A program made the position numbers and the translations under genes. A stretch of 64,000 bases of DNA from Okapia johnstoni (lineage: Eukaryota; Chordata; Mammalia; Artiodactyla; Giraffidae). This document shows, piece by piece, positions 50,169 through 61,220 of the stretch. Within the stretch, counting starts at the first letter, position 1. Each line of letters begins with the position of its first letter. The stretch covers positions 119,112,213 to 119,176,212 of the forward strand of contig CM044310.1 in assembly GCA_024291935.2 (NCBI GenBank), written 5' to 3'. Below the pieces are notes generated by a model that did not search any database, was not told where the DNA came from, and saw only the letters and a list, made by a program, of their open reading frames with translations.

Positions 50169-50950
50169 ATTATACTATAATATAACTTTTACACAGCAGT
50201 ATTTTCTACCGTAATCCTAACCCAAAAAAAGATGAGATATGACCCACAAACCATTTCAGAAGCTATTCTGATATGGAAAAGAAATGATAAAATAATCAGA
50301 ACAACACTGGTATATTTATTTTTGAGTGTTGTATTTGTATGACACAAGATGAATTGTCTATCAAGGAAACTGGCAATATTTTTAAAAAGCATACTCTGAC
50401 CCAAGAGTTCTTGAGTGGGAGAAATGTGCCATTTATTTTAACAAGCTTAATTTTTTTCTTAGTGTTGTTAACAAGCTTCTTTTAACTAGTGATGTTCAAA
50501 ATTCTGCTCCATGAATGACCATTTTGAATAGTAACGAAATGCAATAGTAAGGTAAGCATTCATACTTACTTTTGAACTTCAAGTGTTTTACAAATTTTAC
50601 AGTTCAAATATGATAGCATCCTCAGTAGCAACAATCACTTTAACTATTTAGTATATACTATATATCTTTCTGAGAGTTTTTACAGAGTCTTGGATGTGCG
50701 ACGGAAATAATTTAAAATCAATTATGTTGTTGTTCCACCTTTTTGCAAGTATGTAGAAAACATTCCTTAAACAGCTTAAATTTACTTCACTTATGTACTC
50801 TAACTAATAATACACAGACAAATACATAGGGACAACTCTAAAGAAAGTTCATAGAAGTTTCTCTAACTGTGAAGAATACAAAATACAAGAAAAATAACTG
50901 ATCAAATGATATGAACATTTTCATGCATACATATATTAAATGGAACTATA
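50169..50950 (-). other. Remnant of a further KRAB unit, exon lost
   Basis: Collinear with 5140-5555, 28275-28900 and 40750-41160 plus 47430-47700, i.e. the sequence normally lying just upstream of a KRAB-A exon. The exon itself is absent; the BovB fragment 49820-50168 occupies its place. Confidence 0.65.
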
Positions 50951-50954
50951 TATT

Positions 50955-51915
50955 CATTAGAACTGGACATGGAAAAACAGACTGGTTCCAAATAGGAAAA
51001 GGAGTACGTCAAGGCTGTATATTGTCACCCTGCTTATTTACCTTATATGCAGAGTACATCATGTGAAACGCTGGACTGGAAGAAACACAAGCTGGAATCA
51101 AGATTGCCAGGAGAAATATCAATAACCTCAGATATGTGAATGACACCACCCTTATGGCAGAAAGTGAAGAAGAACTAAAGAGCCTCTTGATGAAGGAGAA
51201 AGAGGAGAGTGAAAAAGTTGGCCTAAAGCTCAACGTTTAGAAAACTAAGATCATGGCATCTGGTCCCATCACTTCATGGGATATAGATGGGGAAACAGTG
51301 GAAACAGTGTCAGACTTTATTTTTTTGGGCTCCAGAATCACTGCAGATGGTGATTGCAGCCATGAAATTAAAAGACGCTTACTCGTTGGAAGGAAGGTTA
51401 TGGCCAACCTAGATAGCATATTGAAAAGCAGAGACATTACTTTGCCAACAAAAGTCCGTCTAGTCAAGGCTATGGTTTTTCCAGTGGTCATGTATGGATA
51501 TGAGAGTTGGACGGTGAAGAAAGCTGAGCACCGAAGAATTGATGCTTTTGAACTGTGGTGTTGGAGAAGACTCTTGAGAGTCCCTTGGACTGCAAAGAGA
51601 TCCAATTAATCCATCCTAAAAGAGATCAATCCTGCGTGTTCACTGGAAGGACTGATGTTGAAGCTGAAACTCCAATACTTTGGCCACCTCATGCTAAGAG
51701 TTGACTCTTTGGAAAAGACCCTAATGCTGGGTAGGATTGGGGGCGGGAGGAGAAGGGGACGACAGAGGATGAGATGGTTGGATGGCATCACCGACTCGAT
51801 GGACATGGGTTTGGGTAGACTCCGGGAGTTGGTGATGGACAGAGAGGCCTGGCGTGCTGCAATTCATGGGGTCGCAAAGAGTCGGACACGACTGAGCGAC
51901 TGAACTGAACTGAAT
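50955..51915 (+). mobile_element. BovB LINE, RT and 3' end
   Basis: Relatively young copy: 'GGAGTACGTCAAGGCTGTAT' at the RT block, an open 118-codon frame at 51253-51609, then the complete 3' end with 'CTGAACTGAACTGAA'. The catalytic box reads YVND instead of YADD near 51135, so the RT is dead. Confidence 0.9.
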
Positions 51916-52206
51916 ATATTCATTTCACTAAAATGAACAAATCTAAAGCCATGGAAAATATGTAAGAACAATTTTCAAAGGTTAGAATAAATAAAAATAT
52001 TCATGAAATGATGATGGCTTTTATATAAACCCTAGGTTTCTGCCTGCACACACAGATGCACACATAAACACACTTAAGAGAAAAGCAACCTTCCATAAGT
52101 AACAGAACTTTTGGAAGAAACATTTTTAATCCACTTTTTGTTTTTTAAACTCAAGGGTATTTTAGCACTTATGGTAAAACAAACATTTACAAATTGTGCA
52201 TGAATG

Positions 52207-52415
52207 CGTGCTAAGTCACATCAATCATGTCTAATACTTTGCCACCCCATGGACTTTAGTTATCCAGACTCCTCTGTCCATGGGATTTCCCAGGCAAGTA
52301 TACTGGAGTGAGTTGCCATTTCCTTCTCCAGGGGACCTTCCAAGCCCGGGGATCAAACCCAGGTCTCCTGCATTGGCAGGAGGATTCTTTGCCACTGAGC
52401 CACCTGGGTTCACTG
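52207..52415 (-). mobile_element. Bov-tA SINE
   Basis: 'GCGTGCTAAGTCACATCAAT' to 'GCCACTGAGCCACCTGGG', antisense. Confidence 0.88.
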
Positions 52416-53056
52416 AAAACAATTTCTTCTCTTTAGTAAGAATGATCAAAAACACAATATGAGAAATAGTCTACATTTTATTAGCAAATATACCATGACA
52501 CCTATTTACAACACATTTCCAGACCTATGTGAAGAAACTGTAAACCTTTACTGAAGCACATCAAGTCTGAAAATCACAAGCTTTACATGGAAGATGTGGT
52601 GACATAAAGACTTCAGTGACTGCAAATTCAGAACAATTCAAACTTAAAACAAACACGGATATTTCAAATATAAGTCTCAGCTGTATCTAGGAGAGCCAAC
52701 ATAATTTTGAATTTAAAAAAGAAAAAAACCTAAATAGAGGGAAATGACAGATTTCTGTAATTACAATCTGTAAATCTGTAATTCTGCCAAATTACAGATG
52801 AAGTTATCACTGTATAGACTAGTAACACTTCAAACTAAATGAAGCAAAATAGCTACAAGGTAGCCAAAGAAGCTCACCTAAAGAGAGACTTAGACATTAT
52901 TTTGAACAATAAAATAGAAGGTAAACACAACAAAATATTTTTTAATAATGCAACAGGTGAGGTATTCCAAGGTAACAACAAAAATCAGAGGGGGGGAAAA
53001 GATCAAAGGGCATAAAGGAAAGATTTAGGTTTCAGCGTTGTGTAATAAAGAATTTA
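52416..53056. other. No recognised feature
   Basis: AT-rich, with a small self-repeating stretch 'TTACAATCTGTAAATCTGTAA' near 52760. Nothing coding. Confidence 0.4.
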
Positions 53057-53360
53057 GGGACTTGCCTGATGGTCCAGTGGTGAGAAATCTGCCTGTCAAT
53101 GCAGGGGACACGAGTTCCATCCCTGGTCAGGGAAGGGCCCAATGCCTCGGAGCAACTAAGCTAGTGTGCCACAACTTCTGAAGTCCACCTGCTCCAGAGC
53201 CTGCCAGTTATTAAGACAACGACTGAACCCCTGCCTTAGAGCCAGAGCTCCACAACAGGATAGTAGCCCCTCCTCATCACAACAGAGAAAGCCCAAGACC
53301 ATCAGCAAGATCCCAGCAGAGCCAAAACGAAATAAATACTAAAAATTTGACAAAAAAAAA
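53057..53360 (+). mobile_element. CHR-type tRNA SINE, near full length
   Basis: 'GGGACTTGCCTGATGGTCCA' head, body with 'GGAGCAACTAAGCTAGTGTG', poly-A tail at 53352-53364. Confidence 0.8.
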
Positions 53361-53389
53361 AAAAAGAACTTGGCAGGCTTTGGTCCCCA

Positions 53390-53765
53390 GGTTGTGAAAG
53401 TCTGTTAACTACTCTCGGAATTTAAGTTTTTTCACTCTTGGAATTCCCTTAGTGACTGCAATGGCTTTATTACTCTCCGTGGGCCCTCATAACTTATGCT
53501 AACAAGATGACTTATGTGGGCCCCTAGTTTAATAACGGGTGACTCAGGTTGTGAGGCTGGTCATTTCACAAAGACCAACGAAGTGACTACAGGTTTGGGG
53601 CTTTGAGCCAGGTGGGCTTATTAGCCCAACCGCTAAGGAGGGGAGAATGCTGGAGCTGTTATCAATCCGCTTATGTAGTTAAACCTCAATAAAAACTCGG
53701 GACTTAAAAGCTTGAGTGAGCTTCTGTGGCTGGCAATACTCTGTTTTCTGTCACACCGATAGGCC
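53390..53765 (+). mobile_element. Ancient ERVL-type LTR, sense
   Basis: LTR layout with 'CCTCAATAAAAACTCGGGAC' followed by a U5-like 'GGCTGGCAATACTCTG' and a TGTCACAC end. This resembles old mammalian ERVL LTRs; exact subfamily not determined. Confidence 0.5.
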
Positions 53766-54399
53766 AGGAGGGAGATGGGTCCCTTGGGATGATGACTATG
53801 GGTCAGTCCAAACAAACCCGTTCAGAAGATAAGGAGCTTATCAAGTCCAAAGAAACAGCATTTCAGGAAAGAGAGACAGAACGAACCAACAAAAGGACCA
53901 TGCCTCTTACCTCGGAACGAGTCATTTCTGACTCCTTGCTTTCCCCTTCCTCTGGGCTTCCTTCTCCCGTAAGAGCAGTCTTGGGAAGGGACCCCTGAAT
54001 GTTGAAAACAGGCTGTTCAATCCTTAGAGAGACACACCGAGGACCCTGTAACACAGCCCCACACAGAGGGAGGATCTCAGCAGCTACAAAACACAGTCCT
54101 CTACGGCCACCGACACGGCAGGGATTCTGGAACACAGAATCAAACGAGGTGTTTCCAGTTTTATTCTTCAGAACTCGCGGCCCTTCCTCTGAAAACCACA
54201 CGTTCCAGGCTGACCCTCCCCTTCAAACCACAGGCGAGACCCTGACCAAACTCCGTACACAACAGAGCCTCCTTCACCTCTTCGTGGATCAGGGACCTAG
54301 GGGCTGGGCAACGCAGGACTTTAAGCGGCGGTCTCTGCAAGTTAGAAGGCAGAACTGCCAGAGAAGGACATGGACTCTAGAACGACGCTAACAGGAGGC

Positions 54400-54800
54400 G
54401 GACGTGGGCCCCAGGGACCCGGCGGCTAAGCTAACGGACTTCAGGACGGCGATGCGAGGACACACTGGGGACGGGGAAAGGGGGACGGTAGTCTGAACGT
54501 CCACAGAGGCCGCGGAACCCACGTGTGAAGGACAACAGGCCGTGGGACCACGAAACCCAGCTTGTAAACAAACAAACCTACAAACACACTCACCAGAACT
54601 CTCTGCCTCTCAAACTCAATTCCGGGTCTGCAGGATACTGCGCACGCGCGGGCGGAAGAGCCGGTACAGAGGAAGGTGAGCGCGCTGCGCCGCGGACGGA
54701 GAGAGGCGACGTAAGGGGAGAGGCTGCGACGACGCCGGAAGCGCAGGTACGTGGGGGCGGGGCCAGTGGGGGCGGAGCCTTGCCTCCCCTCACCCGCTCT
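54400..54800. promoter_or_regulatory. CpG island, probable bidirectional promoter of gene X
   Basis: The only CpG-dense stretch in the window (for example 'GCGCGCTGCGCCGCGGACGG' at about 54681) with GGGGCGGGGC and GGGGGCGGAGCC GC boxes at 54754-54778. KRAB-ZNF genes typically start in such islands. It lies 5 kb upstream of the gene X coding exon on the minus strand. Strong donors leave it on both strands: GTGAGTG after 54594 on the minus, and GTGAGC (about 54676) and GTACGTG (about 54747) on the plus. Confidence 0.75.
54594..54665 (-). ncRNA. Predicted non-coding first exon of gene X (5' UTR)
   Basis: Ends 'GGCAGAGAGTTCTG' before a consensus GTGAGTG donor on the minus strand, inside the CpG island. 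The start is not determinable; the upper coordinate is a guess. The next acceptor would lie just upstream of 49444. Confidence 0.5.
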
Positions 54801-55604
54801 CCTGTCAGTTTGGGGTCTGTTGGTCCTTCTGTCCAGTTGTGTGCTTCGTTTCTCTGCCTTTTGATGCCTTAATCTCTTTGATTTCCTCTGGAGCAGAGCT
54901 GCTTCCTGCCTGTTCTAAGTTAGTGTTTCACACAACTTAAGGCAAAAGAGAAGAATTTTGAGAGCTGCCTCTATGGGAAGCCAAGATGTTTTCAGCAAGT
55001 TGAAAAACGGGGAAATTTCAGAAGCCATTTGTGTGAGTGTCTGAAGATGGGTGTCTCCTCAGTGACGAAAAGTAGAATGTAATCACTCAGATGATCCGTT
55101 GGGAGGAAGCCTCAGTAATTGTAACCAGAGACCTGCTTACAACAGGGCAGCTGGCTTTTCTCTTAGGAAATGATTCTGGAAAGAAACAGGGAGACCGGAA
55201 TTCACATTGTCGTTTATAACGTAACCACAGAAATGGCATACCGTTACTCCTGCCAGAATCTGTTGATACACGGATTGCCTCTGTTAATTGTTGTTGCTGC
55301 TGCTGCTGAAGCAACTAACTGCCCTGCTTCTTCCAGGACTGAACAAGTTTCCAAGAAGCAGGACTTTTTGTGCTAAAATTGGGCACGAAACTAGGCAAAT
55401 GGGGAGCGTGGATCACATCGACTGCTCTGCACCGAGCTTCCCAAACACCGTCCCCCACTGTTGGCTTTCTTTCTTAACCTCCTCCTCTTCACCCAGTCCT
55501 TGAAAGGATAATCTGAAGAAGAGCTAACACAAGACAGGAAAAACAGTGAGGGGCCCACAGACAATTGTATCCCAAGAGAGTACACCTTTCTCTTTAAATG
55601 TGAC
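54801..55604. other. Sequence right of the CpG island; no gene recognised
   Basis: Low repeat content, with a short (TTG)(CTG)n run at about 55287-55307. It could hold exons of a plus-strand transcript from the island, but no protein frame is convincing. Confidence 0.4.
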
Positions 55605-55905
55605 ATTAGCAACCTCCCTGGTAGTCCAGTGGTTAAGACGCTGTGCTTCCACTGCAGGTTATGTGGGTTCAATCCCTGGTCGGGGAGCTAAGATCTCAGA
55701 GTTGAAGATTTAATCATTCCTTACACAGAAAGCATTAATCATTACAATATAAAGGAAAATGTGTGTCAAGTTAATAAATTACTTATTAAAGAAAATGTGT
55801 TTAGGAGCTTCCCCAGCAGTCCAATGGTTAAGACCCCACCTTCTGATGAAGAATTGCGGTTCCTTCCCTAGCTGGGGAACTAAGGTCCCTCATGCTTTGG
55901 GGTGT
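55605..55905 (+). mobile_element. Two truncated CHR-type SINEs
   Basis: One at 55605-55700 ('GGTAGTCCAGTGGTTAAGAC') and one at 55805-55905 ('GCAGTCCAATGGTTAAGACC'). Confidence 0.7.
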
Positions 55906-56289
55906 GAACAAAAATGAAAAGAAAATATGTTTCTTAAGTATCTGTGAGTGGGGACAAATTCTAAGTAGAGGATATTGATACTGATTTTCATGATAAAAGT
56001 ATAAGTGGGTCACCTGAACCCAGTATCCAGGCAATGCGAGGACATCAAGTGAGTCTTTTCTGTTTCAGCCTGTGGGCAAGAATCTGCAAGAAACAGGTGC
56101 TTCGGGGAGTCTGGGTTGGTGACTATACAGGAAAAAGGAAGTCTTCTGGGTCAAAGTAATCCACAGCCAAAGCAACATGGGAAGGAGGAATAATTCAAAA
56201 ATTAAATGGAGCTATTGAAGAGAGATTAGGTGCTACCAGATGTCAGTTCCCAATGCCTCCTAATGTATCTTAGTGTAATTCTTTTTGAA
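55906..56289. other. No recognised feature
   Basis: Nothing coding or repetitive identified. Confidence 0.4.
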
Positions 56290-56460
56290 AAATATTTATT
56301 TGGCTGTACTGGATCTTACTTGTGGCATATGGGATCTAGTTCCTTGACCAGGGATCAAACCTAGGCACCTCCCCCCACCCCCGACCCCCCCCACCCCCGC
56401 CCTCACCGCAGCTAGCATTGAGAGCGAGGTGTCTTAGTCACTGGACCACCATGGAAATCA
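56290..56460 (-). mobile_element. CHR-type SINE, antisense, with C-rich run
   Basis: 'TTAGTCACTGGACCACCATG' at the right end; an impure C-rich tract at 56370-56404 lies within it. Confidence 0.65.
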
Positions 56461-56696
56461 CAGTGTAATTTTTGTGACAGTGATTGTTATTGTAGAATCC
56501 AAGTGATATGAAACCTGATGTTTAATGTAACCAATGACTGACATTGCAGAGATATATGTGAAATCATGGAGTACCTTACAGAAATCATACATTTTTAGGG
56601 TTACTATATGTGTGCCAACAGCACCTCCATGATTAATAAAAATAAATCTATAGGAATGACCTTTTAAAGAAACAGTGTATACAGTTGACAATTGTG

Positions 56697-56895
56697 TGCT
56701 TAGTCCATCAGTCTGTCTGACTCTTTACAATGCCATGGACTGTAGCCAGCCCAGCTCATCTATCCATGGAAGTCTCCAGGCAAGAATAGTGGAGTGGGTA
56801 GCCATTTCCTTCTCCAAGGGATCTTTCCGACCAAGGGATCGAACCCTGGTCTCCTGCATTGTAGGCAGGTTCTCTACCATCTGAGCTACCAGGAA
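56697..56895 (-). mobile_element. Bov-tA SINE
   Basis: 'GTGCTTAGTCCATCAGTCTG' to 'ACCATCTGAGCTACCAGG', antisense. Confidence 0.88.
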
Positions 56896-57424
56896 GCAGT
56901 AGAAATACTTTCTCTAACTCTGGGATTTATAAAGTGCTTAACAAAGACATTGTTTCCTACTGAAAACATCCATAGTTGGCTGATTTGGGTCAGACCATTT
57001 TCCAAAAGTAACTTCAGAAATGGGTTTCAGGTGGCAGCTATCAGGCATAAAAGCATAGTGTGTCATATTCTCTGATTTGAAAATATTCTCAAAATTTATA
57101 GTGGTATAACTTCATTTTACAAAATAAAAATCACTTTTTAAATATGTTATTTTCTTTAAGTGTGATATATTAATGTTTCAGAAATTTTTACTTCCACTTA
57201 ATACTTCTAATGTCACATTAATTAACAGATCAGTTTATGATTTGGAATTAGTCGTGTTTATTTTGTATGTCACACCAGTTTATCACACATTGTTGTTTCT
57301 AAGTATCATAGTTTATTTTTTTTTTATGAGAGAATAAACTTTATATTGTTTCTATGTCCCATATTTATTTAAGGAACATATAAAATACTTGGAAAATTAA
57401 GATATTCCCATTTGTATACCAACT
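56896..57424. other. No recognised feature
   Basis: AT-rich; nothing identified. Confidence 0.4.
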
Positions 57425-58075
57425 GTTAATATATTTTTTTTTTTATTTTAGTTGGAGGCTAATTACTTCACAATATTGTAGTAGTTTTTGCCATACATCG
57501 ACATGAATCAGCCATGGATTCACATGTGCTCCCCCTCCCAAACCCTCCTCCCACCTCCCTCCCCCTCCCATCCCTCTGTGTCATCCCAACGCTCCATCCC
57601 TGAGCATCCGTCCCATGCATAGAACATGGAATGGTGTTCCGCTTCACATATGACAATATACATGTTTCAGTGTTATTGTCCCAGAACATCCAACCCTCAC
57701 CTTCTCCCTCAGAGTCCACAGGACTGTTCTATGCATCTGTGTCTCTTATTCTGTCTCACATATAGGGTTACCATTACCATCTTTCAAATTCCCTATACAT
57801 GCATTAGTATACTGTATTGGTGCTTTTCTTTCTGGCTCACTTCACTCTGTATAATGGGCTCCAGTTTCATCCATCTCAATAGAACCGATTCAAATGTATT
57901 CTTTTTAATGGCTGAGTAATATTCCATTGTGTATATGTACCACAGCTTCCTTATCCATTCGTCTGCCGATGGACATCTAGGTTGCTTCCATGTCCTGGCT
58001 ATTGTAAACAGTGCTGCGATGAACATTGGGGTACACGCATCTCTTTCAATTCTGGTTTTGTATCATAGTTTAGGT
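57425..58075 (-). mobile_element. LINE-1 3' end, antisense, relatively young
   Basis: Poly-T start, L1 3' UTR, then the ORF2 C-terminus (minus frame 58026-57793, 'YYSAIKKNTFESVLLRW'). 5'-truncated. Confidence 0.92.
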
Positions 58076-58214
58076 TATAGTCTTTCATGACTGGTAGATG
58101 TTTATTCAATTCTTGTCAAAAAACCAATTAGTATTTCTGTCACCAAACAAGTAAAGAGCTTAGAGTGCATTTGAAAAACAAAATTTGTCAAAAAGTTTTT
58201 AAAATATTTTACAA

Positions 58215-58560
58215 TTTTATTCTCTAATTGAAGGATAATTGATTTACAGAATTTTATTCTCTGTCAGACACAACATGAATCAGCCATAGGTATACATATA
58301 TCCCCTCTCTCTTGAACATTCCTCCCATCTCCCTCCCCCATTGCACCCCTGTAAGTTTATACAGAGCCCCTATTTGAGTTTCCTGAGACATTCAGCAAAT
58401 TCCCACTGGCTACCTATTTTACATGTGGTAGTGTAAGTTTCCATGTTACTCTCTCCATACATCTCACCCTCTCCTCCCCTCTCCCCATGTCCATAAGTCT
58501 ATTCTCTATGTCTGTTTCTCCACTGCTGCCCTGCAAATAAATTCTTTCCTACCATCTTCC
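58215..58560 (-). mobile_element. LINE-1 3' UTR, older copy, antisense
   Basis: 'AATTGAAGGATAATTGATTT' and 'ACATGAATCAGCCATAGG'; more diverged than the neighbouring copy. Confidence 0.85.
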
Positions 58561-58599
58561 TAGATTCATGAATAGGGGTCAGGTATAATATGAGCGATT

Positions 58600-60172
58600 T
58601 AGAGAGTAGGGAGAATCGATCATAAGAAACATCTAATTAGAACGATGCTTCCCAGTACAGTGAGATAACAGGCAGCTAACCACAGCTTCTGACCCAAATC
58701 CAAGTCCTGGGGTGCGACTGAAGCTAGTCCTGTATCGAGGAGCACAGCAATAATACCAATCAGGGATAGAGGCCAGGGTTGACAATAAAAATCCATTGAT
58801 ATGTTGATAGCCAGATCATCAAGCTTCCACCATGCGTTGACCAGCCAGCTGCTGGAATGTGGCTGGAGCAAGGCTGAGGAATCCTCAAGCTTCTGCTGTA
58901 CGTGGTCTAGTCAGCTTCCGGAGCAACTAAAGCAGGGCTCAGTGTCTTTTGTGGGTGAGAGCTGTTGCTTTTGGAACCAGAACTTGATGGGATTTACGGA
59001 GTCCCAAACTGTGTCCTCATTACAGGAAGCCGCTGCCTTCTTGACTCTAGTGTGGTGGATCCAAGGCATGACGCCTGTAACTTTAAGAGCAGTAGGGGTT
59101 GCCAGGACAACCGTGTGAGGGCCTGTCCCAACTGGCTGACATGGTTCTTTTTTCGAATCTTTACCCATACCTCATCTCCTGGCTGATTGGCATGAACCCA
59201 ATTGCCCAAAGGAATGGGTGTCCTTTCTAAGGTTTCTCAGGTGATATGGTGGAATACTTTCCCCATGATCTGGAGGTGTCGGAGCATCTCCAGGTCAGCT
59301 AGTTGTTGGGGGTTTCCCTTGAGTTTTCCTATTACTGGGGATATTCTCCCATTTAATATCTCAAAGGGAGAATAGCCTGAGGACTCAGGGTGCATCGGGC
59401 TCAGAGTAAGGCTGGGGGGTAACATATTGACCCAAGATAACTGGTCTCCTGACAGAGTTTAGCTAATGTAGTCCTGAGGGTACAATTCATGCGTTCAACT
59501 TTCCCTGAGCTCTTTGGCCTATAAGCGGTGTAAAGCTTCCATTTGATTCCCAGTGTCCAGGATAAAGTTTGGATTATCTGAGACACAACCGCTGGCCCAT
59601 GGTCAGACCCTATGGAGAGAGGCAGCCCATATCTCTGGATCATGTCTCTTCACAGGGCCTTGTTTACTTCTCATGCCCGTTCAGTGCATGTGGCCCGTTC
59701 AGCCCATCCCAAGTAGGTGCAGACTACCACAAGGAAATACTTAAAACCCCTATAGGGCTTGACTTCAGTAAAGTCTACTTCTAGACCTTCAAAGGGCAGT
59801 GTCCCAACTGTCAGCACCCCTGGGTTGGGTCTCGGTCCTTGGCTGGCGTTGTTTTGCACACAAGTCACACAGCTAGCCCTGATCTGTGCACACAGGGCTG
59901 GGAGCTAAAAAACGAAATAGTAGCGGCTCGGTAAGCTCTCCAGCAGAGCTTTTCCTAATGGAGTTTTCTCATGATGTTGTTTTACCAGCTGGATTTCTAT
60001 ATTGCTGGAGACAAAGAGTCTTTGGTCTGGGAACTTCCAGCAGCCCTCTTTTTCTTTTATTCCTCCCTCATTTAGAGTCCATTGATCTTCTTCCATGGTA
60101 TACCTTGGGGACGAAGGCAATTCTGGTGCCAAGAGGACCTTAAAGATTGACTTGGGGCCCACTGTGGGGCTC
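58600..60172 (-). pseudogene. ERV D: integrase and env start of a gammaretrovirus-like provirus
   Basis: Minus strand, high to low: integrase N-terminal zinc region with 'LFVSSNIEIQLVKQHH' (about 60010-59950), core with 'VDFTEVKPYRGFKYF' (59790-59740) and 'IGSDHGPAVV' plus 'GKVERMN' (59620-59490), giving all three catalytic acidic residues, and a C-terminal module 'GPHTVVLATPTALKVTG' (about 59120). An env-like hydrophobic frame follows at 58871-58620. The pieces lie in different frames and several stops intervene. No LTR, gag or RT is present; its 5' side is cut by BovB at 60175 and its 3' side ends near old L1. Confidence 0.85.
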
Positions 60173-60174
60173 GG

Positions 60175-60787
60175 TGTGGAAACAGTGACAGACTTAATTT
60201 TGGGGGGCTCCAAAATCACAGCAGATGGTGACTGCAGCCATGAAATTAAAAGAGGCTTGCTCCTTGGAGGAAAAGTTATGACCAACCTAGATAGCTTGTT
60301 AGAAAGCACAGACACCACTTTGCCAACAAGGATCCGTCTAGTCAAATCTATGGTTTCTCAAGTACTCATGTATGGATGTGAGAGTTGAACTATAAAGAAA
60401 GCTGACTGCTGAAGAATTGATGCTTTTGAAATGTGGTGTTGGAGAAGACTCTTGAGAGTCCCTTGGACAGCAAGGAGATCCAACCAGTCCATTCTAAAGG
60501 AAATCAGTCCTGAATATTCGTTGGAAGTAATGATGCTGAAGCTGAAGCTACAATACTTTGGCCACCTGATGCGAAGAACTAACTCATCAGAAAAGACATT
60601 GATGCTGAGAAAGATTGAAGGCAGGAGGAGAAGGGGAGAACAGAGGATGAGATGGTTGGATGGCATCACCCACTCAATGGACATGAGTGTGAGTAAACTC
60701 TGGGAGTTGGTGTTGGACAGGGAGGCCTGGCGTGCTGCAGTCCATGGGGTCGCAAAGAGTCAGACACGACTGAATGACTGAACTGAA
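60175..60787 (+). mobile_element. BovB LINE 3' part
   Basis: 'GGAAACAGTGACAGACTTAA' to 'GACTGAACTGAACT'. In-frame TGA at about 60387 within the ESW region. Confidence 0.9.
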
Positions 60788-61205
60788 CTCTGTTCTAAAG
60801 ATTTGAATTGCACCCAAATATTAAGTCATCACTGCATTTCCCAACTTCCCTAAAATCTCAACATGAAACTACATGCCAATGAGAGTTAGGATAGGAATGA
60901 TTCCCCTTGTTGGCTCTCACAAAGAGAACATTTTCAACAGTACAAAGTCACTAATTCATGGTGAGAATTCATCATACTCCATAGAAAGTCAGGATGCAGA
61001 CAATGGAGAAAAGGCTCTGGGACACAAGAAGTAGTCTAAAGGGCAGGTCTTCACTAGTATAAGAAGAAAAGGAAGAAAATAAAATGATAACAAACACCCC
61101 AGGCAGAAAAATTAGGAGCAGAGAGCTAAAGCCTTGCAGATTCTCATTCTAGGCATTTCAGGAGGAAAATCAGACACAGCCCCGGACCCAGGACAGGACA
61201 TTTAC

Positions 61206-61220
61206 CTGAGAAGCTGACAT
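61206..61220 (-). CDS. First coding exon copy (five codons), downstream of gene Y
   Basis: ATG at 61218-61220 and donor GTAAAT; it reads M-S-A-S-Q, one substitution from the others. It lies upstream of the CpG island of gene X on the minus strand, so it is not expected in gene X unless transcription starts further right. No KRAB exon is paired with it in this window. Confidence 0.5.
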
